Shown here in pieces: positions 1 through 8,416 of a stretch of DNA of 13,474 nt. The DNA lies in NCBI GenBank assembly GCA_964540815.1, contig CAZIOH010000133.1:1-13474 (forward strand). Reading direction: 5' to 3'. The position numbers were made by a program, and so were the translations under genes. The DNA is from CAZIOH01 sp964540815. Its GTDB lineage: Bacteria > Myxococcota_A > Polyangia > Fen-1088. Each line of letters opens with the position of its first letter. Positions within the stretch are counted from its first letter, which is position 1. The notes under the pieces are model-generated. The model was not told the origin of the DNA, searched no databases, and worked only from the letters and a program-made list of their open reading frames with translations.

Positions 1-2317
1 CGAGCATCGGGTTCGACTCCTTCAGCTCCTCGATGCGCGCGTGGACCTGGGCCACCGTGCGACCGGTGGCGGCGGCCAGGTCGGCCACGCCCGCCTCGTC
101 GTGCGGCAGGAACTCGTGCAGCGGCGGATCGAGCGTGCGGATGGTCACCGGGCGGCCCTTCATGGCCCGGAAGATCCCCGCGAAGTCCTCCCGCTGCAGC
201 GGCAAGAGCTTGTCGAGCGCGGCTCGGCGGTCGGCCTCGGAGTCGGCCACGATCATCTGGCGCATGAGGCCAATCTTGTCTTCGCCGAAGAACATGTGCT
301 CGGTGCGACAGAGTCCGATGCCCTCGGCACCGAAGGCCACCGCGGCCTCGGACTGATCGGGCTGATCGGCGTTGGCGCGCACCTTGAGGGTGCGGGCCTT
401 GTCGGCCCAGCTCATCAGCTTGGCGTAGCGCTGGTAGACCGGCGCCTCGCTCGGATCCAGGTTCTTCTCGATGAGCACCCGGATCACCTCGGACGGGGTG
501 GTGTCGACCCGGCCGTTGATCACCTCGCCGGTGAAGCCGTCGATCGAGATCCAGTCCCCCTCCTTGACGGTGATGATCCCCTTGGGCGTGGTCACCTTCA
601 TGACCCGCGCGTGGTAGTCGAACGACAGGGCGTCGCAGCCGACGATGCAGACCTTGCCCATCTGCCGGGCCACCAGCGCCGCGTGGCTGGTCATGCCGCC
701 GAACGCGGTCATGAAGCCGAGCGAGGCGTTCATGCCGCGGATGTCCTCGGGGCTGGTCTCGTGGCGACACAGGATGAGATCGGTCTCGCCCTTGGCGGCC
801 AGCGCCTCCGCCTCGTCGGCGAAGAAGACCACCTTGCCGGTGGCGGCGCCCGGGCCCGCGGGCAAGCCCTTGGCCAGCAGGCGGTTCTCCTTGATGGCCT
901 TGTCCTTGGCCGACGGCAGGAACACCGGCCGCAGGAGCTGGTTCAGCGCCTCGGGCTCCACCCGGCGCAGCGCCTCCTCCTTGGGGATCAGCTTCTCCTC
1001 GACCATCTCCACGGCGATCCGCACGCCGGCGAAGCCGGTGCGCTTGCCGTTGCGACACTGGAGCATGTAGAGCTTCCCGGCCTCGATGGTGAACTCGATG
1101 TCCTGCATGTCCTTGTAGTGCTTCTCGAGCTTCTTGCGGATGTCGAGCAGCTGCTTGTAGGCCACCGGTAAGGTATCGCCCAGCGCCTCGATCTTGAGCG
1201 GGGTGCGGATGCCCGCCACCACGTCCTCGCCCTGCGCGTTGATCAGGAACTCCCCGTAGAACATGTTCTCGCCGCTGGCCGGATCGCGGGTGAAGCACAC
1301 CCCGGTCGCCGAGTCGTTGCCCTTGTTGCCGAACACCATCGCCTGCACGTTGACCGCGGTGCCCCACTCGGCCGGGATGTTGTTGAGGCGGCGGTAGAGG
1401 ATCGCGCGGTCGTTCTGCCAGGACTGGAACACGGCCTTGATCGCGCCCTCGAGCTGGGCGTAGGGATCCTCGGGGAAGGTCACGCCGAGCCGCTTGTGGA
1501 TCTCGGCCTTGAACTCGTGCACCAGCTCCTTCAGGGCCTCGGCCGACAGCTCGGAGTCGACCTTGACGCCGTTCTGCTTCTTCTTCTCGGCCAGGATCAC
1601 GTCGAACGGATCGTGATCTTCCTTGCGCTCCGGCTTGAGGCCGAGCACCACGTCGCCGTACATGGCGATGAAGCGGCGGTAGCTGTCGTAGGCGAAGCGC
1701 TCGTTCCCCGACTTCAGGGCCAGCCCGGCGGCGGTCGCGTCGTTGAGCCCGAGGTTGAGGATGGTGTCCATCATGCCCGGCATGGACGCCCGCGCGCCCG
1801 AGCGCACCGAGACCAGGAGCGGGTTGCTGGGATCGCCGAACTGGGCGCCGACCAGCTTCTCCATCTTGGAAACCGAGGCCCGGATGTCGGCGTCGAGGCC
1901 CTTCGGCAGCTTGCGGCCGACCGCGTAGAACTCGGTGCAGACCTCGGTGGTGATGGTGAACCCCGGCGGCACCGGGATCCCGATGTTGGTCATCTCGGCC
2001 AGGTTCGCGCCCTTGCCGCCGAGGAGGTTCTTCATCTCCTTGTTGCCCTCGGCCTGACCGCCCCCGAAGAAGTACACCCGGCGCGTCGCCGTCGGCTTGG
2101 CCGTCTCGCCCTTGAGGGTACCCGCCTTGGCGGGAGACCCGAGCCTGGAGAGGGCGGCGCCGACCTTGCTGACGCCGTTGCTGGGCGTCTTGGCCTTGAC
2201 GACCGTCTTCTTGACCGGCGTCTTCACCGACGCCTTGACCGACGCCTTCGGGGTTTTGGCAAACGCCTTCTTGAGCGAAGGCTTCGACGATCCGGATTTC
2301 TTCAGGAGCTGTGGCAT
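1..2317 (-). CDS. ppdK: Pyruvate, phosphate dikinase, 3' end outside window
   Basis: PPDK interconverts pyruvate + ATP + phosphate with PEP + AMP + PPi in cytosolic carbon metabolism. About 772 residues are present; the C-terminal PEP/pyruvate-binding barrel is cut off at base 1 (full family length is about 870-910). The family core begins near residue 81 (VYFFGGGQAEGNKEMKNLLG), followed by ATP-grasp motifs (SVRSGARASMPGMMDTILNL, YGEFLINAQGEDVVAGIRTP) and the swivelling phosphohistidine domain (TSPEDIRGM, then GGMTSHAALVARQMGK, catalytic His545, codon at 683-685). The start is ATG at 2315-2317; an in-frame TAA lies four codons upstream, so no longer form is possible. No clear Shine-Dalgarno site. 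Residues 1-78 are a Lys/Ala/Ser/Thr-rich tail absent from typical PPDK; an internal GTG start cannot be excluded. It follows glyS after 125 bases on the same strand. Confidence 0.96.
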   Translation of the reverse strand, partial: MPQLLKKSGSSKPSLKKAFAKTPKASVKASVKTPVKKTVVKAKTPSNGVSKVGAALSRLGSPAKAGTLKGETAKPTATRRVYFFGGGQAEGNKEMKNLLGGKGANLAEMTNIGIPVPPGFTITTEVCTEFYAVGRKLPKGLDADIRASVSKMEKLVGAQFGDPSNPLLVSVRSGARASMPGMMDTILNLGLNDATAAGLALKSGNERFAYDSYRRFIAMYGDVVLGLKPERKEDHDPFDVILAEKKKQNGVKVDSELSAEALKELVHEFKAEIHKRLGVTFPEDPYAQLEGAIKAVFQSWQNDRAILYRRLNNIPAEWGTAVNVQAMVFGNKGNDSATGVCFTRDPASGENMFYGEFLINAQGEDVVAGIRTPLKIEALGDTLPVAYKQLLDIRKKLEKHYKDMQDIEFTIEAGKLYMLQCRNGKRTGFAGVRIAVEMVEEKLIPKEEALRRVEPEALNQLLRPVFLPSAKDKAIKENRLLAKGLPAGPGAATGKVVFFADEAEALAAKGETDLILCRHETSPEDIRGMNASLGFMTAFGGMTSHAALVARQMGKVCIVGCDALSFDYHARVMKVTTPKGIITVKEGDWISIDGFTGEVINGRVDTTPSEVIRVLIEKNLDPSEAPVYQRYAKLMSWADKARTLKVRANADQPDQSEAAVAFGAEGIGLCRTEHMFFGEDKIGLMRQMIVADSEADRRAALDKLLPLQREDFAGIFRAMKGRPVTIRTLDPPLHEFLPHDEAGVADLAAATGRTVAQVHARIEELKESNPML

Positions 2318-2442
2318 GGCGGCTTTTTACCTGGAAGGCCCCTTCACTGGAAGAGGGAAATGGGTTGGCAGAACAACGAGATCTGCGTCGATCGCGGTGG
2401 GAGCGGCCCGCCGCCCACCGCCCGCGCCTCGGCGGCCACCGG
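2318..2442. other. glyS-ppdK spacer
   Basis: 125 bases between two minus-strand genes. The half next to glyS is very GC-rich and holds partly complementary runs (GCCGCC and GGCGGC on the minus strand, 15 bases apart) without a T-run. The half next to ppdK is pyrimidine-rich on the minus strand and shows no convincing promoter or Shine-Dalgarno site. Confidence 0.5.
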
Positions 2443-4083
<1,641 letters not shown>

Positions 4084-4121
4084 GGCCGGGGAACAATTAC
4101 TGCGAAAGCGGGCGCGGGTAA

Positions 4122-4149
4122 ATGATTTGCACGGATTTGCCCCTGTCAA
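4122..4149 (-). promoter_or_regulatory. Candidate sigma70-type promoter for glyS
   Basis: On the minus strand a perfect TTGACA (4149-4144) is followed after 16 bases by AATCAT (4127-4122, 4 of 6 matches to TATAAT). Transcription would start near 4115, leaving a leader of about 32 bases before the glyS ATG. The stretch is AT-rich against a very GC-rich background. Inferred from consensus only. Confidence 0.5.
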
Positions 4150-4189
4150 TCGAAAGAGGGGCCAAGGGAGAGGCCCTCACGCGAGCATA

Positions 4190-4206
4190 GCGCGGCTTTG
4201 CCGCGC
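4190..4206. repeat. GC-rich inverted repeat in recO-glyS spacer (hairpin A)
   Basis: Perfect 7-base arms GCGCGGC / GCCGCGC around a TTT loop. It lies in the recO-glyS spacer, upstream of the glyS promoter candidate, and is followed by GGAGCGAGG. It could act as a transcription-termination stem for recO, but no T-run follows on either strand, or be a REP-like element. Confidence 0.55.
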
Positions 4207-4234
4207 GGAGCGAGGGGGGCGCAGGGAGGGGGCG

Positions 4235-4269
4235 CGGGGACGTGCGAGCGGCAGCGAGCAACGTCCCCG
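4235..4269. repeat. Inverted repeat with shared core (hairpin B)
   Basis: Perfect 9-base arms CGGGGACGT (4235-4243) and ACGTCCCCG (4261-4269) enclose 17 bases that hold the core GAGCGGCAGCGAGC (4246-4259). The same core with one change sits in hairpin C, and an identical copy of the hairpin C core lies in the radical SAM gene at 12367-12380. Looks like a member of a small dispersed palindromic (REP-like) family. Confidence 0.6.
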
Positions 4270-4275
4270 ATCGCC

Positions 4276-4296
4276 ACGAGCGGAAGCGAGCCTCGT
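4276..4296. repeat. Inverted repeat with shared core (hairpin C)
   Basis: Arms ACGAG (4276-4280) and CTCGT (4292-4296) flank a region overlapping the core GAGCGGAAGCGAGC (4278-4291), which differs from that of hairpin B at one base. The arms differ in sequence from those of B but are still complementary. It ends 8 bases from the recO stop. Confidence 0.5.
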
Positions 4297-4303
4297 CCAC
4301 GAT

Positions 4304-5092
4304 TCAATCGCCCGGCACCTCGAGCTTGGCCAGGAACTCGAGGGAGCGCAACGGCGCCGACAGGTGGGTCGCCACCAGCTCCGCCAACGCGTCTCGGCAC
4401 CCGCGGGCCACATCGGGCTCGATGGGGGGCGCTCCCCCCGCCTCCGCCGCCTTCTCCAGCGCGGCGGCCAGCGGAAGCTCGGCGTAGCGGCACAGCGCGA
4501 GCCGCACCACCGGCCGCATGGGACGCCCGACCGACCCACACGCGCGGCAGACCACCCCGCCCCGCTCCGGGTTCCAGCGGACATCGATGGTCTCGGCCCG
4601 CGAGAGGTCTTCCCGTCCGCACACCACGCACGCGTCGAGCACCGGCCCGAAGCCCAGGCGATCGAGCAGCAGGAGCTCGAACACCCGCAGACGCGCGCCG
4701 CTCGGACCTTCCTCGGCGACGAGCCCGATGAGCTCCCGCAGGGCATCGAAGACGTCCGGTTCGGGCTGCCTCGGTGCGCACAGCTTGGTCACGAGCTCGG
4801 CCGCATAGGCGAGCTCCGCCACCTTCAGCACCTCTCCGCCGAGCCCCGGATGGGTCTCGGTCACGTCGAACCGCTCGAGGGTGCAAAGCTCGCTCCCTGC
4901 GCGCTCGCGCAGGGCGACCACGCCGACCGCCCCGAGCCCGAGGCCACCGCCGAAGCGCCGCTGGCTCTTGCGGGCCCCGCGCGCGATGGCGCTCACGCTC
5001 CCGGTGCTTCGTCCGAACAAGGTGACCACGCGATCCGCCTCGCCGTAGTCGATGGTCCGCAGCACGATGGCCGCGGTTTCAAGCACAGGCAC
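4304..5092 (-). CDS. recO: DNA repair protein RecO
   Basis: RecO, with RecR, loads RecA on SSB-coated single strands in the RecF pathway and anneals complementary strands. The 262-residue product fits the family: N-terminal OB-fold (about 1-80) opening with ETAAIVLRTIDYGEADRVVT and an IARGARKSQRRFGG segment, a helical C-terminal domain, and a four-cysteine zinc finger (Cys155, 158, 182, 185; CVVCG...CRACG). The start is GTG at 5090-5092, placed to match the family N-terminus; no strong Shine-Dalgarno site is seen. It is 39 bases downstream of the rodZ-like stop, same strand, so probably cotranscribed. A coding palindrome with 8-base arms and a 4-base loop lies at 4895-4914 (residues around LRERAGS). 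Confidence 0.93.
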   Translation of the reverse strand: MPVLETAAIVLRTIDYGEADRVVTLFGRSTGSVSAIARGARKSQRRFGGGLGLGAVGVVALRERAGSELCTLERFDVTETHPGLGGEVLKVAELAYAAELVTKLCAPRQPEPDVFDALRELIGLVAEEGPSGARLRVFELLLLDRLGFGPVLDACVVCGREDLSRAETIDVRWNPERGGVVCRACGSVGRPMRPVVRLALCRYAELPLAAALEKAAEAGGAPPIEPDVARGCRDALAELVATHLSAPLRSLEFLAKLEVPGD

Positions 5093-5131
5093 CCGCGAAG
5101 CCTACTCGGTGCAGGGAGGTCGGGCCCTCGG

Positions 5132-5629
5132 CTACGACCACCCGAGCTCGGCCGCGGGAGCGTGGTCGAGCCTGAGCTCGCTCAGCCCCTCGCCCGACTG
5201 GGGAGGGCGGCGCAGCAGCAAGGACAAGGTGATGGTGGCGATGAGCAGGAGAATGATCACGAACACCGCTAGCCCCAGCCCCCGGCGCGGGGCCCCCGAT
5301 TCGTCATCCCCGGCGCTCGCGCCGGCGGCCACCAGCGCCTCCGGATCCAGGGTCGGGATGGACTCCTTCTCCTCGCGGGCGGCGTTGCGTCTGTCGAGGG
5401 CGCGCTCGTACAGAGCCAACGACGCGATCTCGTCCGCCCCGACGGCGCGCGCGAACGAGCGGATGAAGCCCCGGACGTAGACCGGGGCCGGCAGCATCGC
5501 GAGCTCCCCCTTCTCGAGCGCCTCGAGCGTGGCGCGCGCCACCTTGGTCCGGTGGGCGACGTCGGACAACAGCATCGCGCGACCCTCTCGGGCCCGACGC
5601 AGGACGCTTCCGAAGTGCTCGTTTTCCAT
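5132..5629 (-). CDS. RodZ-like membrane protein with N-terminal HTH, short C-terminus
   Basis: 165 residues. An N-terminal Cro/XRE-type HTH of the RodZ class (residues about 5-66: GSVLRRAREGRAMLLSDVAHRTKVARATLEALEKG with a hinge, then PAPVYVRGFIRSFARAVG) is followed by a charged linker, one membrane helix (about 117-139, LGLAVFVIILLLIATITLSL) and only about 26 further residues. RodZ links the MreB cytoskeleton to the cell-wall elongation machinery; this form lacks the usual periplasmic beta domain (DUF4115). ATG at 5627-5629 is chosen because the HTH homology begins just after it; there is no GGAGG upstream, and the frame stays open far upstream. It lies between the TPR lipoprotein and recO on the same strand, a context also known for pilF/tgl-type genes next to rodZ-like genes. 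Confidence 0.82.
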   Translation of the reverse strand: MENEHFGSVLRRAREGRAMLLSDVAHRTKVARATLEALEKGELAMLPAPVYVRGFIRSFARAVGADEIASLALYERALDRRNAAREEKESIPTLDPEALVAAGASAGDDESGAPRRGLGLAVFVIILLLIATITLSLLLRRPPQSGEGLSELRLDHAPAAELGWS

Positions 5630-5635
5630 GTTTGC

Positions 5636-5659
5636 CGCGGAGGATGGCGCGGAGGATGG
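5636..5659. repeat. Perfect tandem duplication of a 12-mer
   Basis: CGCGGAGGATGG occurs twice in direct tandem (5636-5647, 5648-5659), ending 6 bases upstream of the rodZ-like ATG on the minus strand. On that strand the copies read CCATCCTCCGCG, complementary to a Shine-Dalgarno site rather than like one. If translation started further upstream, they would encode SSAPSSAA. Confidence 0.8.
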
Positions 5660-5691
5660 AACGTTCGCCGCCACCGTTCCAGGTCGCCCCG

Positions 5692-5721
5692 TCTTTACCG
5701 CTGGACCGGCGATCCGGTCAA
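5692..5721 (-). promoter_or_regulatory. Weak promoter candidate before rodZ-like gene
   Basis: On the minus strand TTGACC (5721-5716, 5 of 6) is followed after 18 bases by TAAAGA (5697-5692, 3 of 6). It lies in the 179-base spacer between the TPR gene and the rodZ-like gene, which is locally AT-richer. Consensus match only. Confidence 0.25.
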
Positions 5722-5808
5722 CTCGGCGCGAAAAAGTTTCGCAAGCAATATTACCAGAACCATGGACATTACGCGCCGGAGCCGCGAGCCGGCGTCGCCA
5801 CGCCCCGT

Positions 5809-6651
5809 TCACTTCAACATCTCCGCGTACTGTCGGCACTCCGCCGCCAGGCACGCCCGGGGTGCCATCTGCGCGCACCTTCCAAAGAACCCGCGGGCCT
5901 TTGCCAGCTCCCGCCTTCGCTGGTGAACGAGGCCCCCGAGCAGGAACGCCTCCTGGATGGGACAGGCGGTGTCGGCCGCGAGCCCGTCGAGCTGCTCGAC
6001 CGCCTCGTCGAGCTGCCCGCGATCGGTGTACACCTTGGCCAGGCGGTACTTGCCCACGCAGAAACCGGGCGCTCCGGAGACCGCCTGGTGGAGCGCCTTC
6101 CAGGCCGCGTTCAGGTTCTTGCGGTGGTATTCCGCCCAGCCGAGGTTGGCGCGGGCCAGCTCCGGCGAGGCGTAGGCCACGTCCCGCAGGGCCATCTCCG
6201 CGGCGCTGGCCGCCTCGTCGTAGGCCTCGAGGTTCAAGGCCGCCACCGACAGGTTGTTCCACGCCTCGGCGAAATCAGGCCGCAAGGTGGTCGCCCTGCG
6301 AAACCACTGCTCCGCCTCCTTGAACTTGGACGCGGCGTCCCGACGGATGGCCTGCGCGTCCTGCCCGTGCAGGCACCCGGCGGTCTCTGCCTGACGAACC
6401 GAATCGGCGCCCTGCTCGAGCGCCATGAGACCACCGAGGTTGTGCGCGTCCGCGTTCTCGGTGTCGAGCTGCAACGCCCGCTGCAGCTCGACCTGGGCTG
6501 CCTCCACGCGCCGTCCTCGGAAGTAATCCGCTGCCAGCTGGTAGCGAATCATCGACTGCTCGGCCTCCCGCTTGGGCGCCGTCGCGCACCCGCACAGCTG
6601 GAAGCCCACGGCGACGGCGGCGGCGGCGGCGATGGACACGAGTCTCGTCAC
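5809..6651 (-). CDS. TPR-repeat lipoprotein, Tgl/PilF-like pilotin candidate
   Basis: 280 residues. A signal peptide (about 1-21) ends in a lipobox-like LCGC, so Cys22 is probably lipidated and the protein sits on the periplasmic side of the outer membrane. The rest is helical TPR repeats (for example AQVELQRALQLDTENADAHN, WFRRATTLRPDFAEAWNNLS, AAEMALRDV...ELARANLGWAEYH, ALHQAVSGAPGFCVGKYRLA). Family knowledge: lipidated TPR proteins of this layout (PilF, Tgl) assemble the type IV pilus secretin PilQ, and they often neighbour RodZ-like genes, as here. Six further cysteines (93, 198, 230, 259, 267, 272), mostly C-terminal, suggest disulfides. The start is GTG at 6649-6651, with no clear Shine-Dalgarno site. 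The pilotin role is inferred from layout and context; another TPR lipoprotein (for example BamD- or NlpI-like) is possible. Confidence 0.8.
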   Translation of the reverse strand: MTRLVSIAAAAAVAVGFQLCGCATAPKREAEQSMIRYQLAADYFRGRRVEAAQVELQRALQLDTENADAHNLGGLMALEQGADSVRQAETAGCLHGQDAQAIRRDAASKFKEAEQWFRRATTLRPDFAEAWNNLSVAALNLEAYDEAASAAEMALRDVAYASPELARANLGWAEYHRKNLNAAWKALHQAVSGAPGFCVGKYRLAKVYTDRGQLDEAVEQLDGLAADTACPIQEAFLLGGLVHQRRRELAKARGFFGRCAQMAPRACLAAECRQYAEMLK

Positions 6652-6689
6652 GCCCCGGGATCTGTCTTTTTTCCCTGAATTACCATGGA

Positions 6690-6738
6690 CTTATACTGCT
6701 GTGCCAAGACGGTAACAGGCCGAAACCTCGGGTGTCAA
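6690..6738 (-). promoter_or_regulatory. Promoter region of the TPR lipoprotein gene
   Basis: AT-rich stretch upstream of the TPR gene. On the minus strand there is a good -10 box TATAAG (6695-6690, 5 of 6), 17 bases after a poor -35 CTGTTA (6718-6713), giving a leader of about 32 bases. A perfect TTGACA (6738-6733) lies further up but is too far from TATAAG to be its partner, so two overlapping promoters are possible. Confidence 0.4.
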
Positions 6739-6752
6739 TGGAAATGGACCGC

Positions 6753-6852
6753 NNNNNNNNNNNNNNNNNNNNNNNNNNNNNNNNNNNNNNNNNNNNNNNN
6801 NNNNNNNNNNNNNNNNNNNNNNNNNNNNNNNNNNNNNNNNNNNNNNNNNNNN
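6753..6852. other. Assembly gap, 100 N
   Basis: Exactly 100 undetermined bases, the common placeholder for a gap of unknown length. It lies between the TPR gene promoter region and the 3' end of queE. The distance, and in principle the order, of the two flanks is not shown by the sequence. Confidence 0.99.
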
Positions 6853-6868
6853 GCGCCGGCCACACGGC

Positions 6869-7504
6869 TCACACCCCGCGGGCCTCCGGCGACCAGATGT
6901 ACTTGTGGAGCTGGAGGTTGAGCCTGACGGGGAGGCGGTCCCGGAGGATCCATTCCACGAGGGCACGCGGGTCGAGGACACCATGGGCGGGCGAGATCAG
7001 CACCTCGGTGCGCTCGGCGAGGCGCGCTTCCCGGATCCGCGCCGCGGCCCAGAGGTAGTCGCCCTCGCTCGAGACCACGAACTTGGCGGCGTCGCGGGCC
7101 CTCAGCCCGGCGAGGACCTCGGGCCGCATGCGGGCGCTCTCTCCGGAGCCCGGCGTCTTGATGTCGACGATGCGAATCACCTCCTCCGGCAGAGCGTCGA
7201 GGGGGTGGGCCCCGGAGGTCTCGATCATCACGGTCTTGCCGGTGTCGAGGATGCGGCGCGCCAGGAGGCCGATCTCGCGCTGCAACATGGGCTCCCCTCC
7301 GGTGAGCAAGACGAGCGGCGCCCCCAGCCGATCCACTTCTTCGACGATTCGTGACAAGGTCAGCTCCTCGCCGCCGTAGAATGCGAAGGCGCTGTCGCAG
7401 TAGGTGCAGCGCAGGTCGCAGCCCGTGGTTCGCACCAGCGTGCACGGCAAACCCGCATACTGCGTCTCTCCCTGGATGCTTCGATAGATTTCGCTGATCC
7501 GCAT
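6869..7504 (-). CDS. queE: 7-carboxy-7-deazaguanine synthase
   Basis: Radical SAM enzyme that converts 6-carboxy-tetrahydropterin to 7-carboxy-7-deazaguanine in the queuosine (preQ0) pathway. The 211-residue product shows the QueE N-terminus ISEIYRSIQGETQYAGLPC, the cluster motif CDLRCTYCDS that binds [4Fe-4S], LLTGGEPMLQ, and the C-terminal NLQLHKYIW. Length is typical. The start is ATG at 7502-7504; the Shine-Dalgarno site is weak. It is divergent from the hydrolase gene, with 57 bases between the start codons, and ends 17 bases from the assembly gap. No other queuosine gene is in the window. Confidence 0.96.
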   Translation of the reverse strand: MRISEIYRSIQGETQYAGLPCTLVRTTGCDLRCTYCDSAFAFYGGEELTLSRIVEEVDRLGAPLVLLTGGEPMLQREIGLLARRILDTGKTVMIETSGAHPLDALPEEVIRIVDIKTPGSGESARMRPEVLAGLRARDAAKFVVSSEGDYLWAAARIREARLAERTEVLISPAHGVLDPRALVEWILRDRLPVRLNLQLHKYIWSPEARGV

Positions 7505-7545
7505 GGCCGTTCCGGTCCGCTGCCGAAACGGGGCGCAGTATAGAC

Positions 7546-7553
7546 GGAAGGAG
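7546..7553 (+). promoter_or_regulatory. Ribosome binding site deciding a TTG start
   Basis: GGAAGGAG sits 8 bases before a TTG (7562) and 20 bases before the first ATG (7574) of the hydrolase gene. The spacing supports the TTG as the true start. Confidence 0.7.
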
Positions 7554-7561
7554 ACCTCGCA

Positions 7562-8416
7562 TTGTCGTCCGCCATGCTGAAATCTCCCGATGGGACCCTG
7601 CTGCATGTGGTCTGGTACGCGCCGGCGCGGCTCCCGGTGCGAGGCGCGGTGGTGCTGCTCCATGGTTACTCCGCCCACGTGGGCCTGATGGAGGAGACGG
7701 CGCGGTTCCTGGCCGACCACGGCCTGCTGGTCTACGGCTTCGACTGCCGGGGCCACGGCCTGTCCACCGGGCGGCGGGGTTATGTCAGGAGATTCGAGGA
7801 GTTTCGGATGGATCTCGGGCTGGTCCTGGCCGAGGTGCGGGCGCGTCATCCGAACCTCCCGCTGGCCCTGCTCGGCCACAGCCACGGCGCGACCATCGCG
7901 CTCGACTCGGTCCTCGGCGGGGAGACCCCGGTGGCGGCGCTGATCCTCGTGTGCCCGTTCCTCGGCCTCGCCATGCGGGTCCCCTGGTACAAGCGCTGGC
8001 CGGCGGGCGTCCTCGGCGTCCTGTGGCCGACCCTGGCGCTCGGCAACGAGCTCGACCCCCAGAACCTGGCCCGGGACGCGCCGGCGCGCGAGCGCCTGGC
8101 GCGCGATCCCCTCCGACACCACGTGGCCACCGCCAGGTGGTTCCGTGAGGTCAAGCGCGCACAGGCGGCCATCCTTGCCCGCGCCGGCGAGCTGCGCGTC
8201 CCGACCTGGATGGCGCTGGCCGGGGGCGATCGGCTGGTGGACAACGCGGCGGCGCTGGCCTTCGCGAAGGCGGCGGGACCGGTGGTGACCGTGAAGGTCT
8301 ACGAACGCGCCTTTCACGAGATCCTGCTCGACGGCGAGCGGGAGCAAGTGCGATCGGATATCGCAACTTGGGTGGTCGCTCCGCTTTTGTCTCCGTATAA
8401 TTCAGAACATTCATGA
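7562..8416 (+). CDS. Alpha/beta hydrolase, monoacylglycerol lipase-like
   Basis: 284-residue serine hydrolase of the monoglyceride lipase/lysophospholipase branch. Visible: oxyanion-side motif LLHGYSAHVG (32-41), the family signature RGHGLSTGRRGYV (63-75), nucleophile elbow GHSHG with Ser107, acid Asp223 in LAGGDRLVD, and His252 in YERAFHEILLDGER. No signal peptide, so probably cytosolic or membrane-peripheral; a hydrophobic cap segment (about 130-160) may touch lipid. Likely substrates are acylglycerols or lysophospholipids, but the exact one cannot be read from sequence. TTG start chosen from Shine-Dalgarno spacing. Its last four bases overlap the next start (ATGA), so the two are translationally coupled. 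Confidence 0.9.
   Translation: MSSAMLKSPDGTLLHVVWYAPARLPVRGAVVLLHGYSAHVGLMEETARFLADHGLLVYGFDCRGHGLSTGRRGYVRRFEEFRMDLGLVLAEVRARHPNLPLALLGHSHGATIALDSVLGGETPVAALILVCPFLGLAMRVPWYKRWPAGVLGVLWPTLALGNELDPQNLARDAPARERLARDPLRHHVATARWFREVKRAQAAILARAGELRVPTWMALAGGDRLVDNAAALAFAKAAGPVVTVKVYERAFHEILLDGEREQVRSDIATWVVAPLLSPYNSEHS
8396..8401 (+). promoter_or_regulatory. Possible internal -10 box (TATAAT)
   Basis: A perfect TATAAT inside the 3' end of the hydrolase gene, rare in such GC-rich DNA. A start near 8408 would give an almost leaderless message for the gene at 8413. No good -35 at 16-18 bases (TGGTCG, 3 of 6). It may simply be the Tyr-Asn codons. Confidence 0.22.

Noticed and set aside
41..1171. Long plus-strand frames opposite ppdK (and similar frames opposite glyS, queE, recO and the kinase gene)
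   Set aside because: They are antisense shadows of GC-rich coding DNA with low-complexity composition and no recognisable domains.
4084..4149. 22-residue N-terminal extension of GlyRS from a TTG at 4149
   Set aside because: The TTG is part of the TTGACA box of the likely promoter, and family homology begins exactly at the ATG at 4083.
4895..4914. Perfect palindrome (8-base arms, GCTC loop) as a regulatory element
   Set aside because: It lies within recO codons for a charged Arg/Glu stretch, and composition alone makes such palindromes likely; noted in the recO entry only.
5741..5757. Sigma54-like GG...GC pair on the minus strand before the rodZ-like gene
   Set aside because: Spacing between GG and GC is 11 instead of 10 bases.
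5630..6262. Long upstream extension of the RodZ-like reading frame
   Set aside because: It overlaps the well-supported TPR gene, has biased Arg/Gly/Pro composition and no family similarity; the HTH domain starts just after the ATG at 5629.
6690..6707. Sigma54-type promoter (TTGGCACA on the minus strand)
   Set aside because: The -24 half fits, but the required GC at -12 is absent (TATA there instead).
7539..7544. TATAGA as a -10 box for the hydrolase gene
   Set aside because: Transcription would begin inside the Shine-Dalgarno site, and there is no -35 box.
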